DNA from: Byssochlamys sp. IMV 00236
Taxonomy: Eukaryota > Ascomycota > Eurotiomycetes > Eurotiales > Thermoascaceae
NCBI GenBank assembly: GCA_001931875.2
Contig: MSJH02000458.1
Coordinates: 1 to 29,220 of the forward strand
Direction: 5' to 3'
Length of the DNA stretch: 29,220 bases
In this document: piece by piece, positions 1-12,599 of the stretch
Layout of the letters: each line of letters begins with the position of its first letter
Position numbering within the stretch: the stretch's first letter is position 1
Position numbers and translations under genes: made by a program
The notes under the pieces: generated by a model
What the model was told of the DNA's origin: nothing
The model's database searches: none
What the model saw: the letters and a program-made list of their open reading frames with translations, nothing else

Positions 1-645
1 TTTTAATGCCGCTTTCTATGGTTCTCGGTTGTTGGTCGTTGGAAATAAACAAATTATGAATAATTGCGGCACCCGTCCAGGTTAAAATAAGCATGAACCC
101 TAACACCACCAAGTCTTAGCCTACCAATTATAATGATTAGTTTATCTCCCTCTACCCATCCCCATCAGATCGTATGCTTTTCCCCTCCACCGCCAGTACC
201 TTCCCACTTCCACCACATTATACATCCCACCTTGTTGAATTTGCCTGGGCAATTTGAGTATAAAAATACTACGTGCCAACTTGGGTTTAATAAAAAGATT
301 GTTTAACCGTATAAGCACAAATAATTACATTGACCACATCCATCATACTGACAACATTAATATTCCCTACAAAGCCCTCACACAAACTTAATTTAATAAT
401 ACTCTGCTTTTCGTTTTAAAGAATCGACTTAACTGCCTTCTTACAATAACAAAACTGAATACAGCACTTTTTTTCGTTATCATTCTTGGTTTTCTTTTTC
501 TTTTTCTTTTTTTAGTGCCTTTTCAGCATACTCGAGTTTTATAGGCTCTCTTTTTGTTAATTTGACTTTTGTTGAAGGGAGGAAGAAGGTTTGTCAGGTT
601 AATGGTGTTTGTATTTACGTCTTCCTTTAATTTCTTTAATTTTTC
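1..645. other. Left-edge spacer without a recognisable gene
   Basis: I see no open frame with recognisable coding content here. The sequence is AT-rich, with a pyrimidine-rich stretch around 470-520. It lies downstream of the decayed transposase on the minus strand and may contain that element's terminal sequence, but I could not find terminal inverted repeats by eye. Confidence 0.5.
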
Positions 646-2892
646 TCATATGGTGCTTGCTTGAGACAGACCTTTCAATGCTGCCATCTTCTCCTCGATC
701 TCGTAAAAGCATTTGGATGCTTCACTTCTAATCACATCAATGTTGTTGGTATCTTGTTGGTTTAAACTGCATTGCGTCGCTTCAGCAGACGCACTGACAG
801 TTCTTTCAGGGAATAAATGCCATCTGGCGGGTATCATATGTAAGGGTATAGGTTCGAATTGAGGTATTATATGTCTGCAGGATATATTGAAATGCACGTA
901 AATGGAACACACAGTGCATGCAGCGACCGACGCTGTATGCTTCAATAGTTCCAAGTGCAATAGTTCCATCTTGATTACGTTCATTGCAAAGGTAGACACG
1001 TTATGAACAATCTCACTTAAAGCATTCTTGTGCTGGGTGCTGATATGAGAGTCAACGCTGAACGTCTCTTTATCCAACTGCTGATCATCTTTTGTGTCCT
1101 AGTGATTTTTACAGATAGTTCAGAATCATATCGTGTAAAGAAAGTGTGAGCATTGTAATGAAATGGTCTTTTGTTTTTAATGAATAAAGCTTTTTCATCA
1201 TTTATGCAAAATTACATGATATGTTAATAATGTAACAATAGAAGCATGTTCGTTTATGAGTAATTGTCTTATTTAACATAAAACCCATGCATTACAAGAA
1301 ACTCTGCCACCCCTAAAACAAATCACTTACCTTCTATCTATACCACTTGTCAATGGCCGTATAGGACACAAACAAGCTGTTCGACGCTTCCAGACTTCTT
1401 TTTAAATTGGCGTGGCTGCCTTCGACACGATTGGTGCTGGTAACTTCCAAAGTACTGAATTCCTCCAATGCAAGCACCAACCTACTTCTCCTTATGCTCC
1501 AACTTTCTATATAATCAAGGCATTTTGCTTATCAGTATATATGCAGATAGTACAGATTAATATCTAAACTCGATGTATGACCTACATGTCCAGGTATTCC
1601 ATGACTTTTTTAGGGTCACTTGACGCCAAGGCAGCTTTGTTGTACATGTCTTTAGCAACCTCGAATAGTCCGTCATTGGTGACAGCTTCCTTGATACCAG
1701 TAGTCTTGTTATCAAAAGCACTACACATCATATAACCGAGTGCTTTTTCCAAAGGCTCATACTTGTCCTTCTTTCCAAAGTAGGTAAAGAGTTTAGCCCT
1801 GAAGTTTCTTCTCAGATGAACCTGGCATAGAGGCTTCTTTGCTTCAGGAAATCCATCCTCACACGACCCAGTCAGACCTACATCACTGTAGATAACAAGT
1901 ACCTTGGGCATCACCCCATTGGTTTCATCAAATACGACGTCCTTCAATTTCTTGAGAAACCAAGTGAAGTGTCCAGAGTTTTCAGCTGTAATCCAGCCAC
2001 CAGCTACGCAGAACGAAGAGAAACTTGGATAACCAGTGTTCTTGATGTCAACAACGTTCATAAAGGGAAGCTTATGTCAATTGGTCTTATAAGTGGCATC
2101 AAGAACAAAACCTTCATTGAATCGATGTGCAAGGTCGATGGCTGACTTATGAGCAAAGAAGACTGCTTGAAGAAAGTGCTTCTCGCTGTTGATCGATCGT
2201 ATAGCGTTGAAGTGGACTATATAGCCATCGCCTTGCAACTGCATGATCAGATTGTGCATGACATTGTTAGAATTATTGGTGAAGATTGTTTGACAAATGT
2301 TGGTTACGTCTTTGGGAGTGGTACCATGGCCCTTGTCATTCATGAAGTTGTTGATCATGCTGTTCTTGGCGCCAGATTGAATGAGACCAACGATCTCCTT
2401 ACGAGCTTCAGGCTCCAAACGTCTGTTCATTGGGTAGGAGAACACATTTCTTGCAGCTAGATGATTGTGCTCTCCCTTGATATAATCAACTACCCAAACA
2501 AGGCCACCATCAATACCATTGGCAACAGTACGATAGTACACCTTGAAAGGGCAATTGATTTTCTGCGACATCTTGCATGGGATAAACTACTTTCCCTCAG
2601 CTGATTGCAAGACTTTTCCTTCTTCATTGACAACAAAAGCTTCACCAATGGAAAGGTCTTCCTTCTTGCGAGCAAGGTCGTTGTCAGTGATAACCTTGCA
2701 GTTACGAGGATTACCAAAATGGCGGCAATCCATGTTGAGTGCTCTGTTGTTGACACTGTTGATCGTATACAACGCAAAATTCTCATTTTTGGCACAAATC
2801 TTGAGAGATTCTCTTATCTCATTCATAGTGAAGAACTTCATTTCCTTAATGGATTCGAAGGTGATTTCAACAGCGTTGTCAATGGCGGACAT
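646..2892 (-). pseudogene. Decayed Mutator-like (MULE) transposase with in-frame stops
   Basis: This is the remains of a cut-and-paste transposase of the Mutator-like class. Reading from 2892 downwards there is an N-terminal FAR1-like zinc-binding region (CPFKVYY, then W-V-V-D-Y-I-K-G-E-H-N-H), then the MULE catalytic core beginning DATYKTN near 2090. A second acidic block (VLVIYSD) and the C-x2-H pair in LCQVHLRRNF follow. The block TSTNRVEGSHANLK lies near 1400. A C-terminal SWIM-like cluster (CTVC...CRH) lies near 880-930. The frame from 2892 to 1586 is continuous except for TAG at 2587-2589 and TGA at 2077-2079. A third TAG lies at 1334-1336. The join near 1586-1506 does not keep frame with the obvious splice sites, and the last gap (1099-1330) is long for an intron here. 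I infer an inactive but fairly young copy. Confidence 0.8.
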
Positions 2893-3240
2893 GTTTAAAC
2901 TTTGATAACTTTTAATAAAGGTAAAGGAAAAGAAAAGAACTATGTAGTGCAGTGCAGCGCGTGGTATAAATGTAGTGTGATGTGCATTTATGGGGGGCAA
3001 TGAAGTTGCTATGTGCCTGATGCCTAAGCATTTCCTTATACCCTCGCTACTTAAGGGAACTTTAAAATTGTAGTTTCTATATATGGGCCAATACTGTAAG
3101 CCATCAAAGGCACCCTAGCCGCTGCACCTGAAAGTTAATTCACAATGATAATAAAGAATACTGTATTCATTTGATAACGCAATAAACGTGTCTTTTACCT
3201 TACGTATCAACCCTTATAAGGCTATCCCTCAAGTACTGAG

Positions 3241-4209
3241 ATGCCTCTTTCGCAAATGCAAGAGGTTGTTGATATCTTTCCAGAGAAATATGCCGTGAAG
3301 TAGAACGTTGGAAAGCTGTATAAGCCTGAGAGCCAACATATTTAAAAAGAAAGCAGAACAGAAGAGTAGATAGACTGATATTCATACTAATGAATGATGT
3401 TGAAGAGGACTACCTCCATAATATACAAAGGCTGATGCTAAACATTGGTAGGATGGGTCCTGAAGAAAGAAGAATAAGGGCGAGGCAAATAAAAGTCAAT
3501 CAAATCAACATGGAGTGTATTCCTGATATGATTACAGAAAGTGGCACACCTAGAGTTTACCTAGTCCAGTCGTTCAGCAATATAGAACTTCAACATGAAA
3601 TCACTGTACTGAAAAGCGAAATGAAGAGCTGCACCTGTAACGATTTCAGGTACAATAACATTGCTTGTAAGCATATGTATCTGCTCAATCGTTTATATGC
3701 TGGAATAGCTCCATTCAAAGGAAAATCGCAAGGTGTATATATTTGTAAATAAGATATACTAAAACTTACTTGCATTTTATAAGAAAACATTGTATCATTT
3801 GAGCAAGTAGACTCGGTTGGTCAAGTTGATGCTATTAACATTGCGGCTGAAAACAGAGCTGTTGCTTCAGAACATTTCTTCAATGTCTCAAGAAAATCTA
3901 ACAGCTGAGATTGCCAATCTTTTCGCTGCTTATTGCTTTTATAAGACTGGATACAGAGTTGATTCTGTCTGCAATTGACGAAAATAATAAGAAAAGAAAC
4001 AATGCAACAAACCAAAATTCTCAACCCAAAGACGATAAAAGAAAGACGTGACTTTTTATATTTAGAAAAATACACAGATTGCTGACGACTCTGATATTGA
4101 TGGTTTGGGTGGTATTTATGGAGAAAATGATTCAGAACTGTGCTCTGATGATAATCCAGTTCGCTTCTTTTCTTCTGCCTCTTCGCAGGCTTCGATGTTG
4201 ATTGAATAA
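3241..4209 (+). pseudogene. Second decayed MULE-like transposase, C-terminal part with SWIM finger
   Basis: The best preserved stretch is 3390-3752. It has a basic helical region followed by a SWIM zinc finger (CTCNDFRYNNIACKH, pattern C-x-C-xn-C-x-H), which usually sits near the C-terminus of MULE and related transposases. The same frame continues upstream as recognisable coding sequence (RWKAV, then E-P-T-Y-L-K-R-K-Q-N-R-R-V-D) but is broken by TGA at 3237 and 3270, TAA at 3321 and TGA at 3327. Downstream there are coding-like pieces in shifted frames, including an acidic tail ending in a stop at 4207-4209 (ADDSDIDGLGG near 4081). It differs in sequence from the neighbouring element and points the other way. 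An alternative is a host SWIM-domain gene with several introns, but the upstream stops argue against it. Confidence 0.6.
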
Positions 4210-4944
4210 ATAAACATGCGTCATGATTCACGAATTTCTTTGAAAAACCGTGTAAAGTTCGCGGAAGTGATTAAGTTTTGGTTTGAAAGGCAATATAATA
4301 ATAATAATAAGCATACCCTCTCCCCCTTTTTTTCTTTTTCATTGCAGTCAACATCATTAATTCAAAACCTTCAAGTATCAACGTACAAAAGGATACAAAA
4401 TAAGTTTATTTTGAAGTCTTTTTACCAGCCACTAAATCTGCTTACTATAACCTAATACAGTGCGTACTGCACCAAATAGTGATTCAAAAAATCAATTGTT
4501 GCAAATAACTTCCAATGGCATCATTTTTATTTATGTAAATAAGAAGTGAAGAATTATTACATGACAGCAATATATGCCACATTGTAATACAGATCATTGG
4601 AGCCCTAGCGTGTTTTCCTAGTACTTTTGGGGGCTCTCTTGATCGGAGGATTAACTCTAAGGGCAGAATAACATGTATAATCATCAAGTGAAGCCAACAT
4701 GATCTTTTTAAACATAAAGCAACTACAATTGAAGTTCAGTTTTCGACCAAGCTTATCTAGTCAATTTACTTGCAAAAAGTATCAAACAAGGATTCCAAAA
4801 GTTGCAAGAACCTTTCATGAATGCTTGCCCTTATTCAAATCATCGGCAGACGAATTCTACCATTGATGTGACTCTTAAAGATGAGATCGAACACTCTTTT
4901 ATTTTTCTCCTCTTTTTTCCCCAATTTGTTTTGGGCAAAAAAAA
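4210..4944. other. Spacer and presumed promoter of the DHODH gene
   Basis: No gene is supported here. There is a short ATA/AAT microsatellite around 4294-4309. A pyrimidine-rich tract ending near 4930 lies just before the ATG of the downstream gene and is a plausible core-promoter element. The short open frames inside have no family resemblance. Confidence 0.5.
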
Positions 4945-5886
4945 ATGGCTGATTTATCTACGACTATTGCTGGTGTCAGACTTCCAAACTTGTTATTTAA
5001 CGCTTCTGGAGTATGTTGTCAAACTGAAGCTGATTTGAAACAAATGCTTGAAAGCGAATCCGGCTCCTTGATTACAAAATCAGCCACTTTTGAATCGCGT
5101 GAGGGTAATCCTTCCCCTCGTTATACCCCCTTGCCCAGTGGAATCGGTAGTATCAACTCTATGGGTCTTCCTAATGAAGGCTATGAATACTACTTGAATT
5201 ATGCAAAGAATTACGATTACAGCAACGAAAAGCCCTTGTTCATTTCTCTTTCAGGTTTATCACTTGCAGATAACATCAAGATGTGTCAAGCCTTTGTTGA
5301 CGCCAATCTTCCTTGTATTCTTGAAATCAACTTTTCATGTCCTAATGTTCCTGGTAAACCTCAACTGGGCTATGACTTTGAAGCGATGGAGAACGCATTG
5401 AATGTGTTGGCACCCATCATAAAGAAACCCTTTGGTATCAAGCTTCCTCCTTATTTTGACATTGCTCACTTTGACATTGCAGCTGCTATATTCAACAAGT
5501 TTGACAATTTAGCCTTTGTCACATGTATCAACTCGGTTGGTAATGGTTTAGCTATTGATCTTGAAACTGAAACTGCATTGATCAAGCCCAAGGATGGTTT
5601 TGGTGGTCTTGGTGGATTGATGGTTTTGAATACAGCTTTAGCTAATGTCAATGCTTTCCATCGTAGATTAAAGAACAAGCAAGTCATTGGTGTAGGTGGA
5701 GTAACATCTGGTAAGGAAGCCTTTCTCCACGTGTTGGCTGGTGCTAGTGCAGTCCAGATTGGTACCCAACTTAAAGAGGAAGGTCCTGCTATTTTTGCAC
5801 GTATCAAGAAAGAATTATCTGATATCATGACAGCAAAGGGTTATAAGTCCTTGAACGACTTTTGTGGAAAGGTCAAAACTTTGTAA
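4945..5886 (+). CDS. URA1: Dihydroorotate dehydrogenase, class 1A (cytosolic, fumarate-type)
   Basis: The protein oxidises dihydroorotate to orotate in the fourth step of pyrimidine synthesis. It is 313 residues long with no introns, no presequence and no membrane helix. It has the class 1A signature SCPNVPGKPQ with the active-site base Cys132, the FMN-side block TKSATF near residue 45 and INSVGNG near 195. GVGGVTSG and GASAVQIGTQL form the C-terminal phosphate-binding part. Length and motifs match the soluble S. cerevisiae Ura1/lactococcal PyrDA type, which uses fumarate and does not need the respiratory chain. They do not match the longer mitochondrial quinone-linked class 2 enzyme of most fungi. 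The ATG at 4945 gives a start typical of the family. The gene converges on SCC3, with 64 bp between the stops. The gene symbol follows the yeast name. Confidence 0.93.
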   Translation: MADLSTTIAGVRLPNLLFNASGVCCQTEADLKQMLESESGSLITKSATFESREGNPSPRYTPLPSGIGSINSMGLPNEGYEYYLNYAKNYDYSNEKPLFISLSGLSLADNIKMCQAFVDANLPCILEINFSCPNVPGKPQLGYDFEAMENALNVLAPIIKKPFGIKLPPYFDIAHFDIAAAIFNKFDNLAFVTCINSVGNGLAIDLETETALIKPKDGFGGLGGLMVLNTALANVNAFHRRLKNKQVIGVGGVTSGKEAFLHVLAGASAVQIGTQLKEEGPAIFARIKKELSDIMTAKGYKSLNDFCGKVKTL

Positions 5887-5894
5887 TATACATT

Positions 5895-5900
5895 AATAAA
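5895..5900 (+). terminator. Possible poly(A) signal of the DHODH gene
   Basis: A canonical AATAAA hexamer lies 9 bp after the stop of the dihydroorotate dehydrogenase gene, in the 64 bp spacer shared with the convergent cohesin gene. Confidence 0.4.
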
Positions 5901-5950
5901 AAAACCCTCGTAGAAATAATGATTCAATGGACATTGGTTTATTCAGTTAT

Positions 5951-8900
5951 TCACAAATTGCGTCGTCTCTTTGTAGTTGCTGCGTCATCAAGCTCCATTT
6001 CAGTCTCATGGAGTGGTCGTTTGCTATTATAATCATTTCCTTCTAATTCGCCTTCATCCAAATCTTCCATAGTATCGTCAAAGATTGGTGCAGCAGGGGT
6101 TTCTGCATTGTTTGCTCTCTTGGTTGAGTCTAATCAAAAGTGGTTAATTTGACTGTCAACTTGGATTGTTCATAGTTACCATAACGAAGACCCTTCTTCT
6201 TCAAGACGTCGTCAAGCGATTTGATATAGTTACCATAGTGTTCCCATTCCTTCTTACCCTCCTCAACGCTTAACTTGTTGTTTTTCAAGGAATCCTCCAA
6301 GTGATTACGTCTATCTAAATTAGTACGCTTGTTTATGTAATAGCCAACTTACATTCTAGCAATGTCTCGCGCACGGGCCAAATCTTTAGCAAAGACAGTA
6401 AGCACCTTGAAAAATCTGAGCGCGTTATCTCTATCATTGTCTTGATTGTTTTCATATGCTTCTCTTGCCTTTGCAAGTGCAAAACTAATACCATCCAGAT
6501 GAATACGTTCACAGACAACATGAGGAGGCACCTTTCTAGCAGCATCAGCTTGGTCTGCTCTCTTCAACGATGACGCCTCAAGACGTGCCAGTTTGAGAGT
6601 TTTATCAATAGATCTCCATGAGTCGCTGATGTTTTTGTTAAATGACTAGAGTACAGTAATTTAGTAAATATTGACAAGTGCACACATTTTGATTACCTGT
6701 TTTAGGGCCCCCATGTAGCTTCTGCAAATACCATCAGCAGCAATTTCACCGCTCAGCAAGTCTGTTTCAAATTCAGTCACTAGAGCCTTGATCACATCAT
6801 CTATTTCAGGGTTAGAGCCATACAACTCTAGCAAAGAGACAGTGTAACTGATATCAAGTACTCCCATCAATATGCCTCTTGAATAGCTTGTAACCACTTG
6901 TAGAACAATCTCCTTTTGTGCGGCTCTCTCGGCATCTGTCAATTGGTTCGCTTCTTCTGCAGGCTTATTCAAACTATCCATCTGTTCCTTCACGTATTGA
7001 GCGCAAGCATGTTGTAAATTGGCAGAACATCTTGTCTTCAAACGAGCCAAGTCGTAAGAATCAAACAAGTCACTGCCAAAGAGCCAGTAAATGTCAATCA
7101 GATACCCAAAAGCGCTAGCACGCACTTCAGGCAATGGGCTTATGTCTGTTCCTACCACGACTTCTGTAAATTTGTCAAGAATCCAATCACGACGTCTTTC
7201 GATAAGGCCGGCTGCCTCTGAAGAGTATGCTAATGAGTTGCATTTCCACATAATGTAGCGTGAAAGAACAACCATGGCTGATTGTGCAATATTCTTTTCT
7301 TTTTCATAGCCGAATGCTGCTCTATCCACAAGTGCACCAATATAGTCCACTACGTTCATACTCATGCCTTGTGCATCGTCCATAGCGGTTGTAGGATCCG
7401 TAAAGCTGATCAGATAGGAGAGGCGAAGCATACTGACAGAGATGGAATGGATGAGCGCAGTGTTGTAACGAGTAGTTACTAAATCTTTTCCATTACAGGC
7501 TTCTCGTACTTGGTTCACAACAGCTTCTCTTAACGTCGACAGCTGTGGCATGCTTATTTCTGATAGATAATCCGCCTTGGACATGTGTTGCAATGATTCA
7601 GCACAGTTTGCTACTAAGTCTTTCAATACAGCATTTTGGTACACTTTGATCAGAGTCTGCATGAGTTCTTCGTATTCTTTTTCAGCACGTAGTTCCACAT
7701 AAGCATTCAAGTCCATATATGTAGGCACTAATACCAGCTGAGTCATCTTGTTGGCATCATCTGCATGCTTTGTTAATAACTTGGGTAAAGCTTGAGCAAG
7801 ATATCGGGATATTTCCTTTTTGTTTTCGTCCAAGATACTCTTATCAATATGTCTCTTGTCTTTTACTTCCGTCAAGTTCTTGTCAAGGCCCTTTTCAACT
7901 GCTGTACTAATACAAGCAACAAAGACATTTACCAGCACTACCTCTTCATCCTCTGATAGTCTGTAGTAATCTTCTAATTCGCCCGTGTCCATTTGATCAC
8001 CAGACTGTTCCGAAACACGAGAATGATCACGGCTTAAGTAATCAGATATAGCTTGACAGTCTTGTAGCTTGCTATACTGGTTCCACAAAGCTTCAACAGC
8101 ATTGGTAATGATGACGTTTCTTCTCTCGACCAGAGTATTTGTTAATGAAGAAAGATCAACTTGCATACCATCTGTGCCATTTCCATTATTTGTCTCCTGT
8201 TCTAAAATGCGTACAGATTGCTGAACCAAAAACGAAGCAATAGACTTGAATATAATCCAGTCTTGATTGACATTGGCAGATGAAGTGGTTGCATTCGTTG
8301 CTTTACGTCCACGTCCACGAGTTGAAGAAGCCGCTCCAGTAATTTCGTTGGTCAATGGAGTAATAAAGTTCTTTTCTATCATTGCCTTCACAAATGGAGC
8401 AACTGCTTTACGAATACGAGGCACATCCGAAGCTATAGTACTAGCTAGTCGCAGCTGACCATCTTCACTCAAGACATCAATGTTTGATTTGAGAAGGGCA
8501 TGACACAAGTGAATTGCATGAACACGTACAGAGACATCAATATCATAGAGCGCCATTTCTTCAATACGAACTTTGAATCGATTGGTAAAAGCAGACAGCT
8601 TTGTGGCGATATCTTCAATTCTGTATAAAGATATCATTGATTTGACAGCTTCAGATCTTACATTGGCACTTTGATCATTAAATGCCCAGCCCAAGAAACG
8701 AAGATAGGTGTTGTCTACAAAATGAAATTCAAACACACACATCCATTGGCAAAGTTCCTTGATACATTCTGTACGAATCACTGATTCAACATCACGAGAT
8801 CGATGAACAAAGATGCTATTGAAGTAATCGTTGAGATATTCTTGAATCGTTTTGAGATTATTATCAACTGTGGTGAATCTTTGTCCTAATAGTTTTGATT

Positions 8901-10059
8901 TCTGTACGTTTCTTGAGTTGGACCCCTTTTTCTTTTCAGCATTAAACTGTCTCAACACAACATCGTGTTCCTCTTTCATGTCCTTTCCAAGCGTACATAA
9001 TGATGTTATAATCCTGAAAGCAACAAGAGTAGCCGTATGACGAAATGGTCGATATGTTGAGCTAAGTAAAGTTAGCAACATAGACTCGAATACAATGAAG
9101 AAATTACCTTGATATAGTCGTTAGCCAATTATGCAAGGTTTCAATCATGACGCCATCATAAATCTCTTCATATCGAGTACGTTCAATAAGCTCACCAAAG
9201 AATAATAAAAGATTACGTCGAAGTATTTTGTCCTCTTTGGATTTCGATATCACTGGATAATCATGGCTTGGCAGCTATAAGAAAAGAAGTGAGTATAGTT
9301 GATAATTATATAAAGCTTTACCTTGGTGAGTTGATCTTGTAATTCTTTAAGAGCATCCAGTGATCCATCTTCTTGGTTAAACGCGACTTCTGAAACGCCA
9401 ATAGAGCACCCAGAGCACTATAGAATAAAATGTTTATACAGTTGTGCTTTGCAAAATGAAAACACATCTTACACGAATGACAAAGTTGACCAATTCTCTT
9501 AAAGCAGCCATCTTGTCTGCTTCATAACTTTCTCTCCAATTAGTCACAAGCTTTTCATGATTACAGTCTGACTTGTTAATTTCATCTAATTGTATGTATT
9601 ATTACTCATTCTGCATTCCTTTTATCCCAAATTTACCATATAAATTATCTTGTCCAGTTTGAGAATCTACAATAGGTTCTAACAGTTGACTACTCGTATC
9701 AACAGTAATTCTTCCTCTTCTAGTCCGTCTTGTCCTTCTCTTTGTTGTCCTTTCAACATCAGATTCGGAATCACTACTTTCTTGAGAAGATTCTATTTCG
9801 TCATCTTCATCACTTGATGTTTCTTCTTGTTCTTGAACTTTTCTTTTACTTGCAGCTATTATTGTTGTTAATAGGTTTAACACACAAATTATATTTGTTT
9901 ACTCTTTTGTTTTTGAAATAAGCCAGGAATAGTGGTAGTTCTTGTTCGCAGTGACATTTTAGAAGAACCTGCCTTTTTATATATATTTGACTTTAATACA
10001 AGCACGATATGTTTATATTGAAAGCTTACAGCTGCCGGTTTCTTTTGAGATCTAGCCAT
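5951..10059 (-). CDS. SCC3: Cohesin subunit SCC3/STAG (stromalin)
   Basis: Ten-exon model, 1220 residues: complement of 5951-6129, 6180-6310, 6353-6645, 6697-9061, 9108-9274, 9322-9417, 9473-9585, 9637-9855, 9903-9972 and 10030-10059. All introns are 42-57 nt GT-AG and the exons sum to a whole number of codons. The product is the HEAT-repeat subunit that binds the kleisin Scc1/Rad21 and DNA in the cohesin ring, in the nucleus. The conserved STAG core runs through SSTYRPFRHTATLVAF (about residue 232) into the stromalin conservative domain (HRSRDVES to about residue 380). The N-terminus has an acidic Ser/Glu stretch (about 43-65), then an Arg-rich likely nuclear signal. The C-terminus ends in another basic cluster (TTKRRRNL). 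A basic RGRGRK stretch at about residue 480 is AT-hook-like only. The start is set by the conserved exon chain back to MARSQKK. Confidence 0.92.
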
Positions 10060-10215
10060 TGTTGCAATAAAAAAAAAGAGAGTGAGAAAAAAAGGAGAAA
10101 AAAAAAAGACGCGAGTAGGTTGCTTAAAAATGATAAAACGCGTCAAGTCCGACAAATAAGATATCATTATTTTTCATTTATACAATTCTATGGTTTTTAT
10201 TAAATATACACGTAT
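10060..10215 (-). promoter_or_regulatory. Compact SCC3 promoter region
   Basis: Only 156 bp separate the stop of the upstream alanine aminotransferase gene from the SCC3 ATG, so the core promoter must lie here or inside the neighbour. On the coding strand the last 60 bp before the ATG are dominated by T/C runs (10067-10110). Confidence 0.4.
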
Positions 10216-11910
<1,695 letters not shown>

Positions 11911-12310
11911 TTGAATAATGAAAAAAAGAGAAAAAGATTGATTCCTTTGTGGTGTAGATTATCATTTTATGGAGAAACTCCGCTGTTGGTATCAGACCTG
12001 TGTAACATGTGAGTCATGGCTCTCTCACTCGTTTGTACTTGGCCCAAAGAAACGTCCATTCTTTTTTTCTCTCTCTCTTTCTCTCTGTCTTTCTTTATTG
12101 AACTTTGTGTACCCTTGTCGGTTGACATGGTTTGACAGCCAGAGGTGGTTTGTGTCTAAATCAGCGTTTTACCGAGTTTTACCAACTTATTTTCCCACGG
12201 TAGTATTTGTCCCAAACTGGAATATACCTTGAGTTGATATATTTATGAAAGCGAAGGAACTCTTCAAGAATAAAAGTTTACTTCGAGTACAAAATGATAA
12301 ACATGAGAGT

Positions 12311-12350
<40 letters not shown>

Positions 12351-12599
12351 TATCCCTTTTTCTTTTCTCTTAAATCATCATTTGATTTCCTTGTTAGCCA
12401 AGCATTAATAATCATATCCTTTTATAAACATGATTGGAATCATATTGGAGCATGTTGACAACTTATTTATAAAGCACTTCTTTTAAGTGTGTACACAGTG
12501 TAACTTAAACTTGCCAAATACATAGAACAAATAAATATAAAAAAGTACGGCTAAATGGAAGCTTCCGATCACACTTTATTTATTATATATTTTAGCCTT
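11911..12599. other. Spacer between alanine aminotransferase and the receptor gene
   Basis: This is the presumed promoter of the aminotransferase plus the 3' region of the receptor gene. It contains a CT-rich microsatellite at about 12062-12095 and a long T run (listed separately). The open frame on the plus strand from 11969 has no family resemblance and is mostly low-complexity Leu/Ser/Phe, so I do not call it. Confidence 0.5.
12314..12347. repeat. 34-nt poly(T) tract
   Basis: An uninterrupted run of 34 T on the plus strand lies in the spacer upstream of the aminotransferase gene and downstream of the receptor gene. It could be a nucleosome-excluding poly(dA:dT) tract or the A-tail of an old minus-strand retroposed sequence. 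Nothing beside it identifies an element. Confidence 0.8.

Noticed and set aside
840..870. GGTTCGAATT, resembling a tRNA T-loop
   Set aside because: No acceptor stem or anticodon arm can be folded around it, and it lies in transposase coding sequence.
2149..2460. Plus-strand open frame of 103 codons
   Set aside because: It is the reverse complement of the transposase coding region, whose minus-strand frame carries clear MULE motifs.
4216..4455. Plus-strand open frame of 79 codons before DHODH
   Set aside because: Composition is that of random AT-rich DNA (Asn, Ser, Phe runs); no motif, no promoter tract, no splice context.
9730..10203. Plus-strand open frames opposite the 5' end of SCC3
   Set aside because: Leu/Phe-rich shadows of the acidic, Ser-rich SCC3 N-terminus and its introns; the minus-strand exon chain explains the region.
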